Notes: a model not told the origin generated them from the sequence alone. A DNA stretch of 49,711 nt from Chimaeribacter coloradensis (GCF_002858715.1 NZ_PJZH01000028.1:1-49711); one strand, 5' to 3'. Shown: positions 11,166 to 18,672, counted from the stretch's first letter. Numbers and translations: made by a program.

Positions 11166-11703
11166 ACAGCGCCCACGCTCGCCGGCAGGCGTTGACCTCC
11201 GCCGGTGAAGAGAGAAACAGGGTCGGCAGCGTGCAGCCAGCGAGGCATTGCCGGTGCCTTTTCCTGTTCTGCGGCGTGGTCACAATCAGGTACTTCAGCA
11301 TCTCAAGGGTAATGCGATCCCGTTGATTTCCCATCGCAATGCCGCCCACCCGCTCACGTTCAAACAGCGTGCGGCGCACATAACGCAGCAGCATCTGCGG
11401 TAACGCGATATCCAGCAGGATCACCCCGGTCGCCCGTTCCAGCCGTTCCGTCAGGCAGCGGGTGTAATTCCCCTCCATCACCCAGCGTTCCTCCTGGATT
11501 GCCGCACGATGCAGCGCCAGAAACTGCGCCTCCGGCCGGGGCTGCCAGCGGGTATGGGGGAGGTGATAGAGCTGGTCAAGGTGCACCACCGGGCAGCCGC
11601 GCTGATGGGCGATGGCGTGCGCCAGGGTCGATTTGCCGCTGTTTGACGGGCCAAGGATGCACAGCCGCGGGCCGAGGTCAGCAAGGGGGAGAAATGCAGT
11701 CAT
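11164..11703 (-). CDS. Small P-loop NTPase/kinase-like protein (adenylate kinase/FlaR-like)
   Basis: A 179-residue cytoplasmic protein with a Walker A motif GPSNSGKST near 14-22. The HLDQLYHLPHTRW and MEGNY segments are typical of the adenylate-kinase-like topology modulation (FlaR) family. The real substrate is unknown. The start at 11703 (MTAFLPLADLG) is chosen because it places the P-loop at the usual distance, although its ribosome-binding site is weak. Its stop codon overlaps the T-run of the convergent EF-G terminator. It is flanked by tRNA-Asn copy 3. Confidence 0.75.
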   Translation of the reverse strand: MTAFLPLADLGPRLCILGPSNSGKSTLAHAIAHQRGCPVVHLDQLYHLPHTRWQPRPEAQFLALHRAAIQEERWVMEGNYTRCLTERLERATGVILLDIALPQMLLRYVRRTLFERERVGGIAMGNQRDRITLEMLKYLIVTTPQNRKRHRQCLAGCTLPTLFLSSPAEVNACRRAWAL

Positions 11704-11802
11704 GAGAAGCCCGTTAACGGTAGAAAGGGAACAGTGTAAAGCCGGAACCGGCAAGCCGCTATTTTTGATAAGAATGAAAGAACAGGACAGGCAGAAACGA
11801 AA

Positions 11803-11827
11803 AAAGCCTGCTTTAAAAGCAGGCTTT
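11803..11827 (-). terminator. Terminator of tRNA-Asn copy 3
   Basis: AAAGCCTGCTTT and AAAGCAGGCTTT form a hairpin. On the minus strand it is followed by T residues (plus-strand A run 11800-11805). It is almost identical to the terminator of copy 4. Confidence 0.82.
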
Positions 11828-11834
11828 CCGAATT

Positions 11835-11910
11835 TGGCTCCTCTGACTGGACTCGAACCAGTGACATACGGATTAACAGTCCGCCGTTCTACCGACTGAA
11901 CTACAGAGGA
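11835..11910 (-). tRNA. tRNA-Asn(GUU), copy 3
   Basis: A complete 76-base gene identical to copy 2, with encoded CCA and anticodon GTT. It is transcribed leftward from its own promoter. Confidence 0.97.
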
Positions 11911-11928
11911 ATCGTGTGAACGGGGTGC

Positions 11929-11957
11929 ATAATAACGGGGTGCCCCGGCCTTGTCAA
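11929..11957 (-). promoter_or_regulatory. sigma-70 promoter of tRNA-Asn copy 3
   Basis: TTGACA (11952-11957) and TATTAT (11929-11934) on the minus strand with a 17-bp spacer. Confidence 0.85.
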
Positions 11958-12113
11958 AGCAGAAAAAAGCGCAACGGTGCGTTTGCTGTCATTATGAACA
12001 ACCCGGGGAAAATACCGTCAGAACCTGCGCCTTATTTACCCGGCGCGTGATAAATCACAGGGTTGAGGCGCAGACGCGGCCCGGGCAGGACGATGAGGGC
12101 GGGCAGAAACGAA

Positions 12114-12140
12114 AAAAGCCTGCTTTAAAAGCAGGCTTTT
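12114..12140 (-). terminator. Terminator of tRNA-Asn copy 4
   Basis: AAAAGCCTGCTTT/AAAGCAGGCTTTT hairpin with a flanking A/T tract. The flanking sequence GCAGAAACGAAAAAAG also occurs at copy 3, so tRNA plus terminator were duplicated as one unit. Confidence 0.82.
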
Positions 12141-12146
12141 CGAATT

Positions 12147-12222
12147 TGGCTCCTCTGACTGGACTCGAACCAGTGACATACGGATTAACAGTCCGCCGTT
12201 CTACCGACTGAACTACAGAGGA
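12147..12222 (-). tRNA. tRNA-Asn(GUU), copy 4
   Basis: A complete 76-base gene identical to copies 2 and 3. It lies 83 bp upstream of the mtfA stop codon, matching the mtfA-asnT arrangement of E. coli. Confidence 0.97.
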
Positions 12223-12240
12223 ATCGTGTGAACGGGGCGC

Positions 12241-12269
12241 ATCATATCCAGACACCCCGACCCTGTCAA
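12241..12269 (-). promoter_or_regulatory. sigma-70 promoter of tRNA-Asn copy 4
   Basis: TTGACA (12264-12269) and TATGAT (12241-12246) on the minus strand with a 17-bp spacer. Confidence 0.83.
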
Positions 12270-12305
12270 CGGCAAAATCACACAACGTTGCTGACTGCTC
12301 AGCAA

Positions 12306-13073
12306 CTAAACAACCGGCCGTTGCAGGCGCGCCAGCGGGTCTTGCCGGTAGAAAGCGGCAAAATGGGGGTAGAGCGCCGGGAAACGCCCGGCCAGCAGCT
12401 CCGGCGCACTGAAGAAATATTCCGAGAGCACGGCGAAGCACTCTGCCGGGTCAGTGGCGGCGTAGGCGTCCAGGCTGGCCGCCTCTTCCCCCACCAGATC
12501 GATCTCCTCCTGGATGGCGTCCATCGCGGCGTGCAACTGCTGCTCCCAACCGGCGACGCTGCGCAGCGGGATCGGCGGCACGCCGTTGACCACGCCGCCG
12601 TTGCGCAGATCCAGCTTATGCGCCACCTCGTGCACCACCAGGTTAAACCCGGAGAGGTCAAAGGAGTCCTGCACATCCTGCCAGTTCAGCACCACCGGCC
12701 CCTGTTCCCAGCTCTGCCCGGCGTGCGTCACCGGCCCGCTGTGCACCAGCCCGGCCTCATCTTCCCAGACATCCTCCACCAAAAACGGTGCCGGGTAGAT
12801 CAGCACATCATGGAAGCCGTTCAGCCACGCCAGCCCGAGTGACATCACCGGCAGCGCAAACAGCAGCGCCAGCCGCGCCTGCATCAGCGGGGTCAGTGCC
12901 AGCCCTTCGAGCGGCACCAGCCGCTTTTGCCGTAAAAACTGGGCGGCCAGCTGGGTGAGCTGCGCTTTTTCGTCGTCATTAAACGGGGCGAACAGCGGGA
13001 TCGCCAGCGCCTCCGGCCACTGATCAAACGGGGGAGGGGAGGGGGAAGTTACTTTCCACGGCCACTTAATCAT
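12306..13073 (-). CDS. mtfA: MtfA, Mlc-titrating zinc metallopeptidase
   Basis: A 255-residue cytoplasmic protein. In E. coli MtfA binds and inactivates the glucose repressor Mlc, so raising ptsG expression, and has zinc peptidase activity. The sequence opens MIKWPWKV as in E. coli and carries the HExxH zinc motif HEVAH at about 148-152, followed by the conserved [19 protein letters not shown]. The start at 13073 matches E. coli; a Met codon immediately upstream (13074-13076) is a possible alternative. Position between tRNA-Asn and tRNA-Ser(CGA) is as in E. coli. Nothing looks disrupted. Confidence 0.94.
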   Translation of the reverse strand: MIKWPWKVTSPSPPPFDQWPEALAIPLFAPFNDDEKAQLTQLAAQFLRQKRLVPLEGLALTPLMQARLALLFALPVMSLGLAWLNGFHDVLIYPAPFLVEDVWEDEAGLVHSGPVTHAGQSWEQGPVVLNWQDVQDSFDLSGFNLVVHEVAHKLDLRNGGVVNGVPPIPLRSVAGWEQQLHAAMDAIQEEIDLVGEEAASLDAYAATDPAECFAVLSEYFFSAPELLAGRFPALYPHFAAFYRQDPLARLQRPVV

Positions 13074-13166
13074 CATCTTGCTCGCAAAGTGATCACTCGA
13101 ACGTCCGGGCACCGGTTAGTGCTGTAAAAATGCCGCAAAACAGGGCATGATGGCAACCGCAATTAC

Positions 13167-13256
13167 GGAGAGATGCCGGAGCGGCTGAACGGACCGGTCT
13201 CGAAAACCGGAGTAGGGGTAACTCTACCGGGGGTTCAAATCCCCCTCTCTCCGCCA
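13167..13256 (+). tRNA. serU: tRNA-Ser(CGA)
   Basis: A 90-base class II tRNA with a long variable arm. It starts GGAGAGATGCCGGAGCGG, has anticodon CGA in CTCGAAA, and ends with encoded CCA. It differs from E. coli serU, as I recall it, by about one base in the variable arm. A plausible promoter (TGTAAA 13123-13128, 17 bp, CATGAT 13146-13151) precedes it. tRNA-Ser genes are frequent integration sites and a prophage-like segment follows directly. Confidence 0.96.
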
Positions 13257-13372
13257 CTATTCAAGCACTTACGCTGCTCCCTGTCTGTGATAAACCTCCC
13301 GCCTGACTCTTTTTTCGCTGTTTGTTTCCCTTTTTCCTCCTTTTGTTTCACCTGACGATAATAATCTGTTCT

Positions 13373-13753
13373 TTATTTGCGTTTTCCTGCGCCTGAAACA
13401 CTCTCCGGCTGCAACCCGGCGGCATACTGCGCGCTGATGGCGGCGGCATGGTTCAGGGCATTCGCCTGCGCCAGGTAGCCTTTGCGGCGGGCGTGCTGCG
13501 CCTGCTGCCGCAGATGTGCCACCAGCTTCCCGGCGGCGCGCGCTTCGATATCCGCAATCACCGCATTGGTGACCGGCAGATCCCGCAGGGCACCCCCCAG
13601 CGCCTCAATGGCAAATATCACCCGGCCGCACCCGGCCAGCTTGCGCGCCGCCGTGAGCCGGGTTTTCAGCGCCGCATTCTCCGCCGCCAGCGCCAGATAG
13701 GCCGCGGTGGCTGCTTTACTGCCTGGTTTCTTCTCTGCTGTCACTGCACGCAT
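13373..13753 (-). CDS. Hypothetical Ala-rich protein in the prophage-like segment
   Basis: 126 residues, rich in Ala (about a quarter) and basic residues, predicted almost entirely helical, no signal peptide or membrane segment. I do not recognise it. An in-frame Met start at 13753 follows a weak purine stretch. It lies between tRNA-Ser and a phage-type repressor on the same strand, so it is probably part of the remnant. Ala-rich high-GC frames can be spurious, so the call is moderate. Confidence 0.5.
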   Translation of the reverse strand: MRAVTAEKKPGSKAATAAYLALAAENAALKTRLTAARKLAGCGRVIFAIEALGGALRDLPVTNAVIADIEARAAGKLVAHLRQQAQHARRKGYLAQANALNHAAAISAQYAAGLQPESVSGAGKRK

Positions 13754-13891
13754 GGTCGCCTCCGGCTACAGGGCCGCTGTCAGGTAAAAGATCACACTGA
13801 GAAAAAGTTAAGCGCAGGGTGTATTTTTTGTCAACCTAAAGCTTATAAAAGAGGGGCGGCGACACAGCGGGTGCCGCCGGAAAGAGGCGGG

Positions 13892-14278
13892 TCAGAAAGG
13901 GCGTTTTCGGCGCTGCAGGTAGCTTTCGGTGAGGTCATCCAGCTCTTTCAGCCGCCGCTCAAACACCTGCAACATATTCTCCTGTTCCAGATCCGGCAGT
14001 TGATCGAAGAGATCCAGCATCCGCTGCTGGCGTGAGGTCAGGCCCGAGGCGGGCTCAACCTCTTCACCCAATAGCCAGAGCAGCGGCACGCCAAGCGTGC
14101 TGCAGAGCCGCATGGCAGAGGTTTTGCTGATCTGCCCGCGGCGGTACCAGCCATTCACGGACTGCGGGCTGACCCCGGCAATGCGGGCCATCTCCGCTTT
14201 GGAGATACCCTTCATCTTCAGCAACTCATCCAGCCGCGCTGCCAGGGCCGGTTCACAACGGTTTAATGGTTTCATCAA
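13892..14278 (-). CDS. Phage CI-like XRE-family repressor
   Basis: 128 residues. The helix-turn-helix occupies about 14-70 (KGISKAEMARIAGVSPQSVN, then STLGVPLLWLLGE), typical of lambdoid and P2-type repressors. The C-terminal part (LTSRQQRMLDLFDQLPDLEQENML) is a short helical oligomerisation segment, with no S24 peptidase domain, so RecA-dependent cleavage is not expected. A TGGTATACT extended -10 places transcription at the start codon itself, suggesting a leaderless mRNA as for lambda cI from PRM. Operators overlap the promoters. It faces away from rightward phage-type ORFs, as in an immunity region. Confidence 0.82.
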   Translation of the reverse strand: MMKPLNRCEPALAARLDELLKMKGISKAEMARIAGVSPQSVNGWYRRGQISKTSAMRLCSTLGVPLLWLLGEEVEPASGLTSRQQRMLDLFDQLPDLEQENMLQVFERRLKELDDLTESYLQRRKRPF

Positions 14279-14281
14279 TCG

Positions 14282-14358
14282 AGTATACCATAAGGTTTAT
14301 GCTTATAAATAAGCTTTTAGTTGAGATAATTGTAAGCCTTGAGCTTAGGTGCTATGCT
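14282..14358. promoter_or_regulatory. Divergent promoter/operator region of the phage-type repressor
   Basis: Leftward: TATACT (14282-14287, minus strand) with TG upstream, an extended -10 for the repressor. Rightward: TTGTAA (14330-14335), 17 bp, TATGCT (14353-14358). Two inverted repeats built from TAAGC/GCTTA are the likely operators: GCTTATAAATAAGC (14301-14314), over the leftward -35 position, and TAAGCCTTGAGCTTA (14333-14347), over the rightward -35 and spacer. A further TAAAGCTTATAAAAG lies near 13846-13860. Confidence 0.6.
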
Positions 14359-14460
14359 GATCATGCGCGGCCTGAGGGGCGAAACAGGCGATCTCACTGA
14401 GAAAAATGAGCCGCCGGGCACCCCGGCCACGCCCCCGGTGGGCGAGCGGTTACCGGTATT

Positions 14461-14667
14461 GTGAGCCTGAAGCGGGAGGCGGTAAATACTCCTTGCCGGG
14501 CGTGTTGGCCCCCGTCGCGCCCCCGTTTTAGCGCGTTATCCGCCAGGCAGGCAAACCGGCATCGCATTTTATTGATGCCGGCCGGTCACGGCAGGCCGCC
14601 CGGAAAGGGTGCGCCCGGCCCTGAAGTAAGCGCCGCTGATTTGATGGATAAGCTATTCAGGTCTTAG
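14461..14667 (+). CDS. Possible small phage-type ORF
   Basis: A 68-codon frame from a GTG, ending AADLMDKLFRS. The second half (SALSARQANRHR, then GKGAPGPEVSAADLMDKL) reads like short proteins common in enterobacterial prophages, but I cannot name the family. No convincing ribosome-binding site is seen, so the frame may be a fragment of a longer ancestral gene. It runs rightward from the repressor promoter region. Confidence 0.35.
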   Translation: MSLKREAVNTPCRACWPPSRPRFSALSARQANRHRILLMPAGHGRPPGKGAPGPEVSAADLMDKLFRS

Positions 14668-14733
14668 ATATAAATTCGCGCGAAAGGATTAAATGGACAG
14701 GCCCCCGCAGGGGATGAACAATTAATCGGAACG

Positions 14734-14913
14734 ATGGCTATGACATTCGACAATTTACGTGAATTTATTGCGGCCGGGGGGCGGTATGAGCTTTATACCG
14801 ATGGCGAGGAGGTGATCTGGGTGTTACCTCTTGCAGACGATCAAATTATCATCACACCGGAGTCGTATGAGGCGCTGCTGAACCAATACGGCTATAAAAT
14901 CGTCCCGATGTAA
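14734..14913 (+). CDS. Small hypothetical protein (59 aa) in the prophage-like segment
   Basis: The frame reads MAMTFDNLREFIAAGGRYEL, then a hydrophobic/acidic middle (EEVIWVLPLADDQIIITP), ending YKIVPM. Composition is that of a real folded small protein: balanced, no low complexity, lower GC than the neighbouring shadows. GGA lies 5 bases before the first ATG (14734); the second ATG at 14740 is also possible. It lies 76 bp upstream of the holin gene on the same strand. Function unknown. Confidence 0.55.
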   Translation: MAMTFDNLREFIAAGGRYELYTDGEEVIWVLPLADDQIIITPESYEALLNQYGYKIVPM

Positions 14914-14989
14914 CCGGGCCGGAGGGTGCGCCGTCAGAGAGCGGGCAGGCGCACCCGTGCCGCCGGTACATGCAGGCCTGGAGGTGCTT

Positions 14990-15337
14990 ATGTTGCTCCC
15001 TGAACCCGACTGGTTTTCCCACCTGTTACAGGCCGGTGCCTGGCTGGCCAACCATCCCCTTGGTTTTTTTACCGGCCTCTCCGCGTTTATTGTCTCCTGC
15101 TGGTCAGGGCTGGCCGAAGGGCGGCGCGGCGCGCAGCTGCTGGTGGGCGGCCTGGTCTGCGTGCTGACCACGCTGGCGGTGGTGGCGGCGATGCGTTCCA
15201 GCGGGCTGCACGCCTCCTGGATGCCGATCGTCGGGATTTTTGTCGGTTTCGTCGGCGCTGACCGCATCCGGGAGGCTATCCTTTCCGCCTGGGAGAGCCG
15301 GAAAATCCCGCCGTTTATCGATTCCGAAAAGAAGTAA
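14990..15337 (+). CDS. Phage holin-like membrane protein
   Basis: 115 residues with three hydrophobic segments (about 25-45, 53-71 and 80-98), an internal charged turn (GLAEGRRGAQ) and a charged C-terminal tail (ESRKIPPFIDSEKK). The segment MPIVGIFVGFVGADRIREAI resembles the third transmembrane region of lambda-family holins (Phage_holin_3 type). Holins open the inner membrane to release endolysin. The start is fixed by GGAGGT just before the ATG at 14990. No endolysin or spanin gene follows, so a complete lysis cassette is missing. Confidence 0.68.
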   Translation: MLLPEPDWFSHLLQAGAWLANHPLGFFTGLSAFIVSCWSGLAEGRRGAQLLVGGLVCVLTTLAVVAAMRSSGLHASWMPIVGIFVGFVGADRIREAILSAWESRKIPPFIDSEKK

Positions 15338-15427
15338 CCCCGCAGCGAATGGCCGTCAACCGCTTGAATTTCAGGGGAACGGCCCCCATATCAGGTGTCC
15401 GGCATTCACAGTGACAAGGAAAAACCG

Positions 15428-15721
15428 ATGGGCATCAGTGAAAAAGAACGTCTGCGACGGCAACTGAATGAAAAACACCGGATGGGCCACAGCGCCCTGT
15501 GGCTGGCCGGCGTCTCGGGGCTCTATTTTGTGCTGATGAGCGTGACCGGGCACCCGCTGGGGCCGATGCTGCTCTCCGGCAGCATCTGCGTGACGGCAGG
15601 CGTACAGGCGCTCAACAAGCGGCGCAAAGTCAGGGCCTATCAGCAGAAACTGAACAGTCTGGACAGCAAAGAGAAGGAAGGTGCCCACGCATTGAGCGCA
15701 GGCACCAGAGGCATTACGTAG
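15428..15721 (+). CDS. Small membrane protein, hypothetical
   Basis: 97 residues: a charged N-terminus (MGISEKERLRRQLNEKHRMG), two hydrophobic segments near 24-41 and 46-62, then a basic helical tail (NKRRKVRAYQQKLNSLDSKE). AAGGA precedes the ATG by 7 bases. It follows the holin-like gene by 90 bp on the same strand and is probably part of the phage remnant, perhaps a second holin or an anti-holin. I do not recognise the family. Confidence 0.6.
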   Translation: MGISEKERLRRQLNEKHRMGHSALWLAGVSGLYFVLMSVTGHPLGPMLLSGSICVTAGVQALNKRRKVRAYQQKLNSLDSKEKEGAHALSAGTRGIT

Positions 15722-15735
15722 TCAGGGCAGGCAGG

Positions 15736-16488
15736 TTACAGGAACGAGTCATCGTCATTGTTGAAATCATCACCAAAGCCGTCATCGCCAAAGGTGTCAT
15801 TCTGTTGGTCGAGGAAACCGTTGCCGGCATAGCGATCGTCCGTGCCGTTAAAGGTATCCAGATTGTTGGACTCATCAAACGCCTGGAACATGCTCTGGTC
15901 TTCCGCGGTGTTCACCGGCATCGGCTCATCATTATTAATGATGTTCACAATCTCTTCCGGCTGGGAGTGGTGGAACATCCCGGTCAGCATATCCGCCAGC
16001 ATCACCCCGCCCGCCACCCCGGCGGCCGTCTGCAATGCCCCACCGATAAAGCTCCCCGCGCGTGACGGCGCAGCCGCAGGCTGGCCATAACCCTGGCCAT
16101 AGGGTTGCTGCTGCGGCGCATTATTCCATGCCGCCTGGTTCTGCTGGGCCGCCTGGTAGTTCGGGGCCTGCTGCGGGGCAGGGGCGGAGCGGTGGCCGCC
16201 GCCAAACAGATTCGAGAGGAACCCGCCGCTGCTCTGCTGCGGCTGGGCCGCCTGCTGTTGCAGGGCGTTCACCTGCGCTTCCAGCGCCTTGACGCGCTGG
16301 TCCATGCGTTTCAGGGCCGCTTCCTGAATGATGATGGATTGCGCCATATAGTAAGGTGCGGCGGGCTGCTCACGGATGCGCGCCTGAATGCGCTGCTCGG
16401 CGGCACGGTCGCGCGCGCCGGTCTGGGATTCAGCCTGTTTGAGGCGATCAAACAGGCCATCAATAAGTTGTTGTTCTTCAGATTGCAT
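15736..16488 (-). CDS. DUF2076 domain-containing protein
   Basis: 250 residues with the DUF2076 layout. The N-terminal helical segment starts MQSEEQQLIDGLFDRLKQAE and includes a conserved AAPYYMAQSIIIQEAALK near 43-60. A coiled coil and Gln-rich linker (about 62-145) follow, then GGFLSNLFGGG, a Gly/Ala hydrophobic stretch (GALQTAAGVAGGVMLADML, about 150-168) and a very acidic Asp/Asn tail. A strong GGAGGTTTCT precedes the ATG. The family is widespread in proteobacteria; its function is unknown and periplasmic or envelope roles have been suggested. It is transcribed alone. Confidence 0.8.
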   Translation of the reverse strand: MQSEEQQLIDGLFDRLKQAESQTGARDRAAEQRIQARIREQPAAPYYMAQSIIIQEAALKRMDQRVKALEAQVNALQQQAAQPQQSSGGFLSNLFGGGHRSAPAPQQAPNYQAAQQNQAAWNNAPQQQPYGQGYGQPAAAPSRAGSFIGGALQTAAGVAGGVMLADMLTGMFHHSQPEEIVNIINNDEPMPVNTAEDQSMFQAFDESNNLDTFNGTDDRYAGNGFLDQQNDTFGDDGFGDDFNNDDDSFL

Positions 16489-17214
16489 AGAAACCTCCAG
16501 TGGTGGCGCAGTTTCGCATTACGTTGATGCGGCAGGCGTGTCAGCGCCGGTTAACTGCATATGTCTGTTAATGATAGATGACGTTAACCTGTTAATTGGG
16601 GCGAATATAGAATTCAAAAGTAAAGCGGGAAACAAATGTGTTACCAGGTTGTTCGTCCGGCGATTTTTTGCGCTTTTCATGTTTCGTCCGCCGCCTATAG
16701 ACAGCGGAAAATAACTCTGAAAGTGATTTCACTTGGGGTAACCGGCAGGACGCGCCCCGGAGAGGGGGTTGACAGGCGAATCAAAACGCGGTGCCCCCCG
16801 TTTTGTTAAGCAAATTGCCGGGATTTATTAGCTATGTAGATGTTTTATGCTCTCTCTGTTGCAATTTCCAGTGGTTTTCCCAGCCTGGTTAACCGCAAAA
16901 GCGGGGAGAACCAGCCCGATCCGCCGCTTTTGCCCCGCTCGTGCGTAAAAAAGCAGGAAAATCCCCTTTTTCAGTGAGGGTTAAGCAGGTGGTTGTTATA
17001 CAAGGACAAAAAGAAGTGAAATCCCGGCATTTCACTTCTCCGGGTTTTTGAAGGGCGCGTAAGAAGTGAAAAGTCATAAAATAACCCGTAGTTTTAGATT
17101 TCACGGATTGCACCCGGGGGGCGGGTGTGTGATGTTTTGAGTGTCTAAGATATTTCGTATGCAGGAAATAATTAGGATTACTGAATTAAATAGGCTCTTA
17201 TTGTGGAGGTCTTT
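16489..17214. other. 726-bp intergenic region with several inverted repeats
   Basis: No convincing ORF. It holds a 14-bp near-palindrome AAGTGATTTCACTT (16721-16734), a 10-bp inverted repeat GCAAAAGCGG/CCGCTTTTGC (16895-16904 and 16924-16933), the hairpin at 17013-17038, and further GTGAAA-type motifs at 17066-17070 and 17098-17104. Such density suggests regulatory RNA or protein-binding sites upstream of the 49-residue peptide gene. Confidence 0.5.
17013..17045 (+). promoter_or_regulatory. Hairpin with an overlapping terminator-like alternative
   Basis: GAAGTGAAAT (17013-17022) pairs perfectly with ATTTCACTTC (17029-17038) around a CCCGGC loop. The loop can instead pair with the CCGGG that follows and precedes TTTTT (to 17047). 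The two folds exclude each other. Confidence 0.4.
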
Positions 17215-17364
17215 ATGCTTGTCTGGTTCGCTTTGGCCGTTATATTACTCTCGTTCTCTGTTTACGCGTTCAAAATGTACCGCGGCGAAAAAGAGAAGAA
17301 AAAACTTATCGTGCGTCCGCGAATGATGTCTCTTCGCCGCCGCCACAGCCATAGTCATGGCTAA
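17215..17364 (+). CDS. Small membrane protein (49 aa)
   Basis: The frame begins MLVWFALAVILLSFSVYAF, a single hydrophobic segment of about 19 residues, then KMYRGEKEKKKLIVRPR and a basic His-rich end (RRRHSHSHG). GGAGGT lies 4 bases before the ATG. One N-terminal transmembrane helix with a positively charged cytoplasmic tail is the classic small membrane protein design, and the terminal HSHSHG could bind metal. I do not recognise the family. It is preceded by the structured 726-bp region and followed by pphA. Confidence 0.65.
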   Translation: MLVWFALAVILLSFSVYAFKMYRGEKEKKKLIVRPRMMSLRRRHSHSHG

Positions 17365-17604
17365 TCCTGAAACGCGCATAATATTGCCACAGCAATTCAG
17401 TCTTTAAGCACTGATTTAAAAAATAAATTGGCCTGTCTGACGCCACGCACTTTTATTTTTTGACTTAGGATGCGTTTTCCTCGTGACGCGCACACGCCGC
17501 CGGCACCCCTGCCGGCGGCGTTCTCCTGTTTCTGCTTCCCGCCCCGCTTCCCGCTATACTCCTTATCTGTATACGATTTCCTGTGCAGTGAGGGCCAATC
17601 CGCT

Positions 17605-18255
17605 ATGTATCACCGTATTGACGGCAGCTGTTACCGGCAGATTTTTGTCGCCGGTGACGTGCACGGCTGCTACCAGGCGTTGCAGCAGCAGCTGCAGGCG
17701 CGGGCCTTTGACCCCCAGCAGGATCTGGTGATCGCCGTGGGTGATGTGATCGACCGCGGCCCGTAGAGCCTGAGCTGCCTGGGGTTGCTGGACGCGCCCT
17801 GGTTCCGCATGGTGCTGGGCAACCATGAGCAGATGGCGCTGATGGCGCTGCTGAGCGGCGTGGAGTTTAACTGGCAGCGCAACGGCGGCGACTGGTTCTA
17901 CCGCCTGAAAGGGGAGGCGCGGAGCCGGGCCGAGGCATTAATCCACCGCTGCGACGCGTTGCCGCTGATTATTGAGGTCGCCAACCTGCCGCAGAAGATT
18001 GTGGTGGCCCATGCCGATTACCCCGCCGGCCACTACCTGTATGATCAGCCGGTCGATGGCGAAGAGGTGGTCTGGAGCCGCAAGCGTATTACCCGCGCGC
18101 TGGAAGGGCGCGGCAGCCGTATTGCCGGGGCCGATCTCTTTATTTTTGGCCACACGCCGTTAAAGCGGCCGTTTAAATTTCTCAACCAGCTTTATCTGGA
18201 TACCGGTGCCGTATTTGGCGGCCGCCTGAGCCTGTTACGGATTAAATCCGGCTGA
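17605..18255 (+). pseudogene. pphA: Serine/threonine protein phosphatase PphA, interrupted by an in-frame TAG
   Basis: A metallophosphatase of the lambda-phosphatase/PphA type, 216 codons plus stop, as long as E. coli PphA (218). Motifs are intact: GDVHG (17-21), GDVIDRG (46-52), GNHEQ after the break, HADYP and GHTP. Codon 54 is TAG (17764-17766), exactly where E. coli reads Gln in DRGPQSL; CAG to TAG is one transition. Everything else is conserved, so the lesion is recent, a sequencing error, or a site of suppression. Internal re-initiation at the ATG at 17785 would lack the first metal-binding motifs. In E. coli PphA acts in the heat-shock and envelope stress response. The start at 17605 has a poorly spaced ribosome-binding site. 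Confidence 0.88.
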
Positions 18256-18672
18256 CACAGGGGGGCTCCCGGGTTATTTAATCAGGCGGTAACCGGTTTA
18301 CCACTAATCAGCGAGACTAATCTTTATTTCAGTGCGGTTTAAAAACAGTTAAGCAGAATAGCTCCGCTGAAACGAAATGCTGAAAGGAAATAATCGCCGG
18401 ATAACAGGCGATTGCCGGGAACAGGCAATGACAGCAAGGCGGTGGGCTTGCCTCTTCTCTCCATGATTTATTAACAGGGTTGGTGAATTTTCACTTTTTT
18501 CCGGCGATTTTATAAAGTGAAATCTGCGTTGTGGCTTATCAAAGCCTTCGGTGCGGCCCGGAATCCTGCTCACGGGCAGGGAAGCGTAAATGGGCGCTGC
18601 GGGAGGTTTGCCTGAAATGGTATGATGCGCCCGGCGCGTAGCGTACGCGGGTAGGGCATAAGGACTTTTGCA
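18256..18672. other. Intergenic region between pphA and the AI-2E transporter gene
   Basis: About 417 bp without a convincing gene. It contains GTGAA-TT-TTCAC (18482-18493) and AAGTGAAAT near 18516, variants of the motif seen upstream of the 49-residue peptide. In E. coli the SdsR/RyeB sRNA lies downstream of pphA; I searched for its conserved core and did not find it. Confidence 0.4.

Noticed and set aside
13256..15735. attL/attR pair for integration at tRNA-Ser
   Set aside because: I looked for a repeat of the tRNA-Ser 3' end downstream in the window and did not see one, so no attachment site is claimed.
18256..18672. SdsR/RyeB sRNA downstream of pphA
   Set aside because: Expected from E. 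coli gene order, but the conserved SdsR core and its terminator are not present here.
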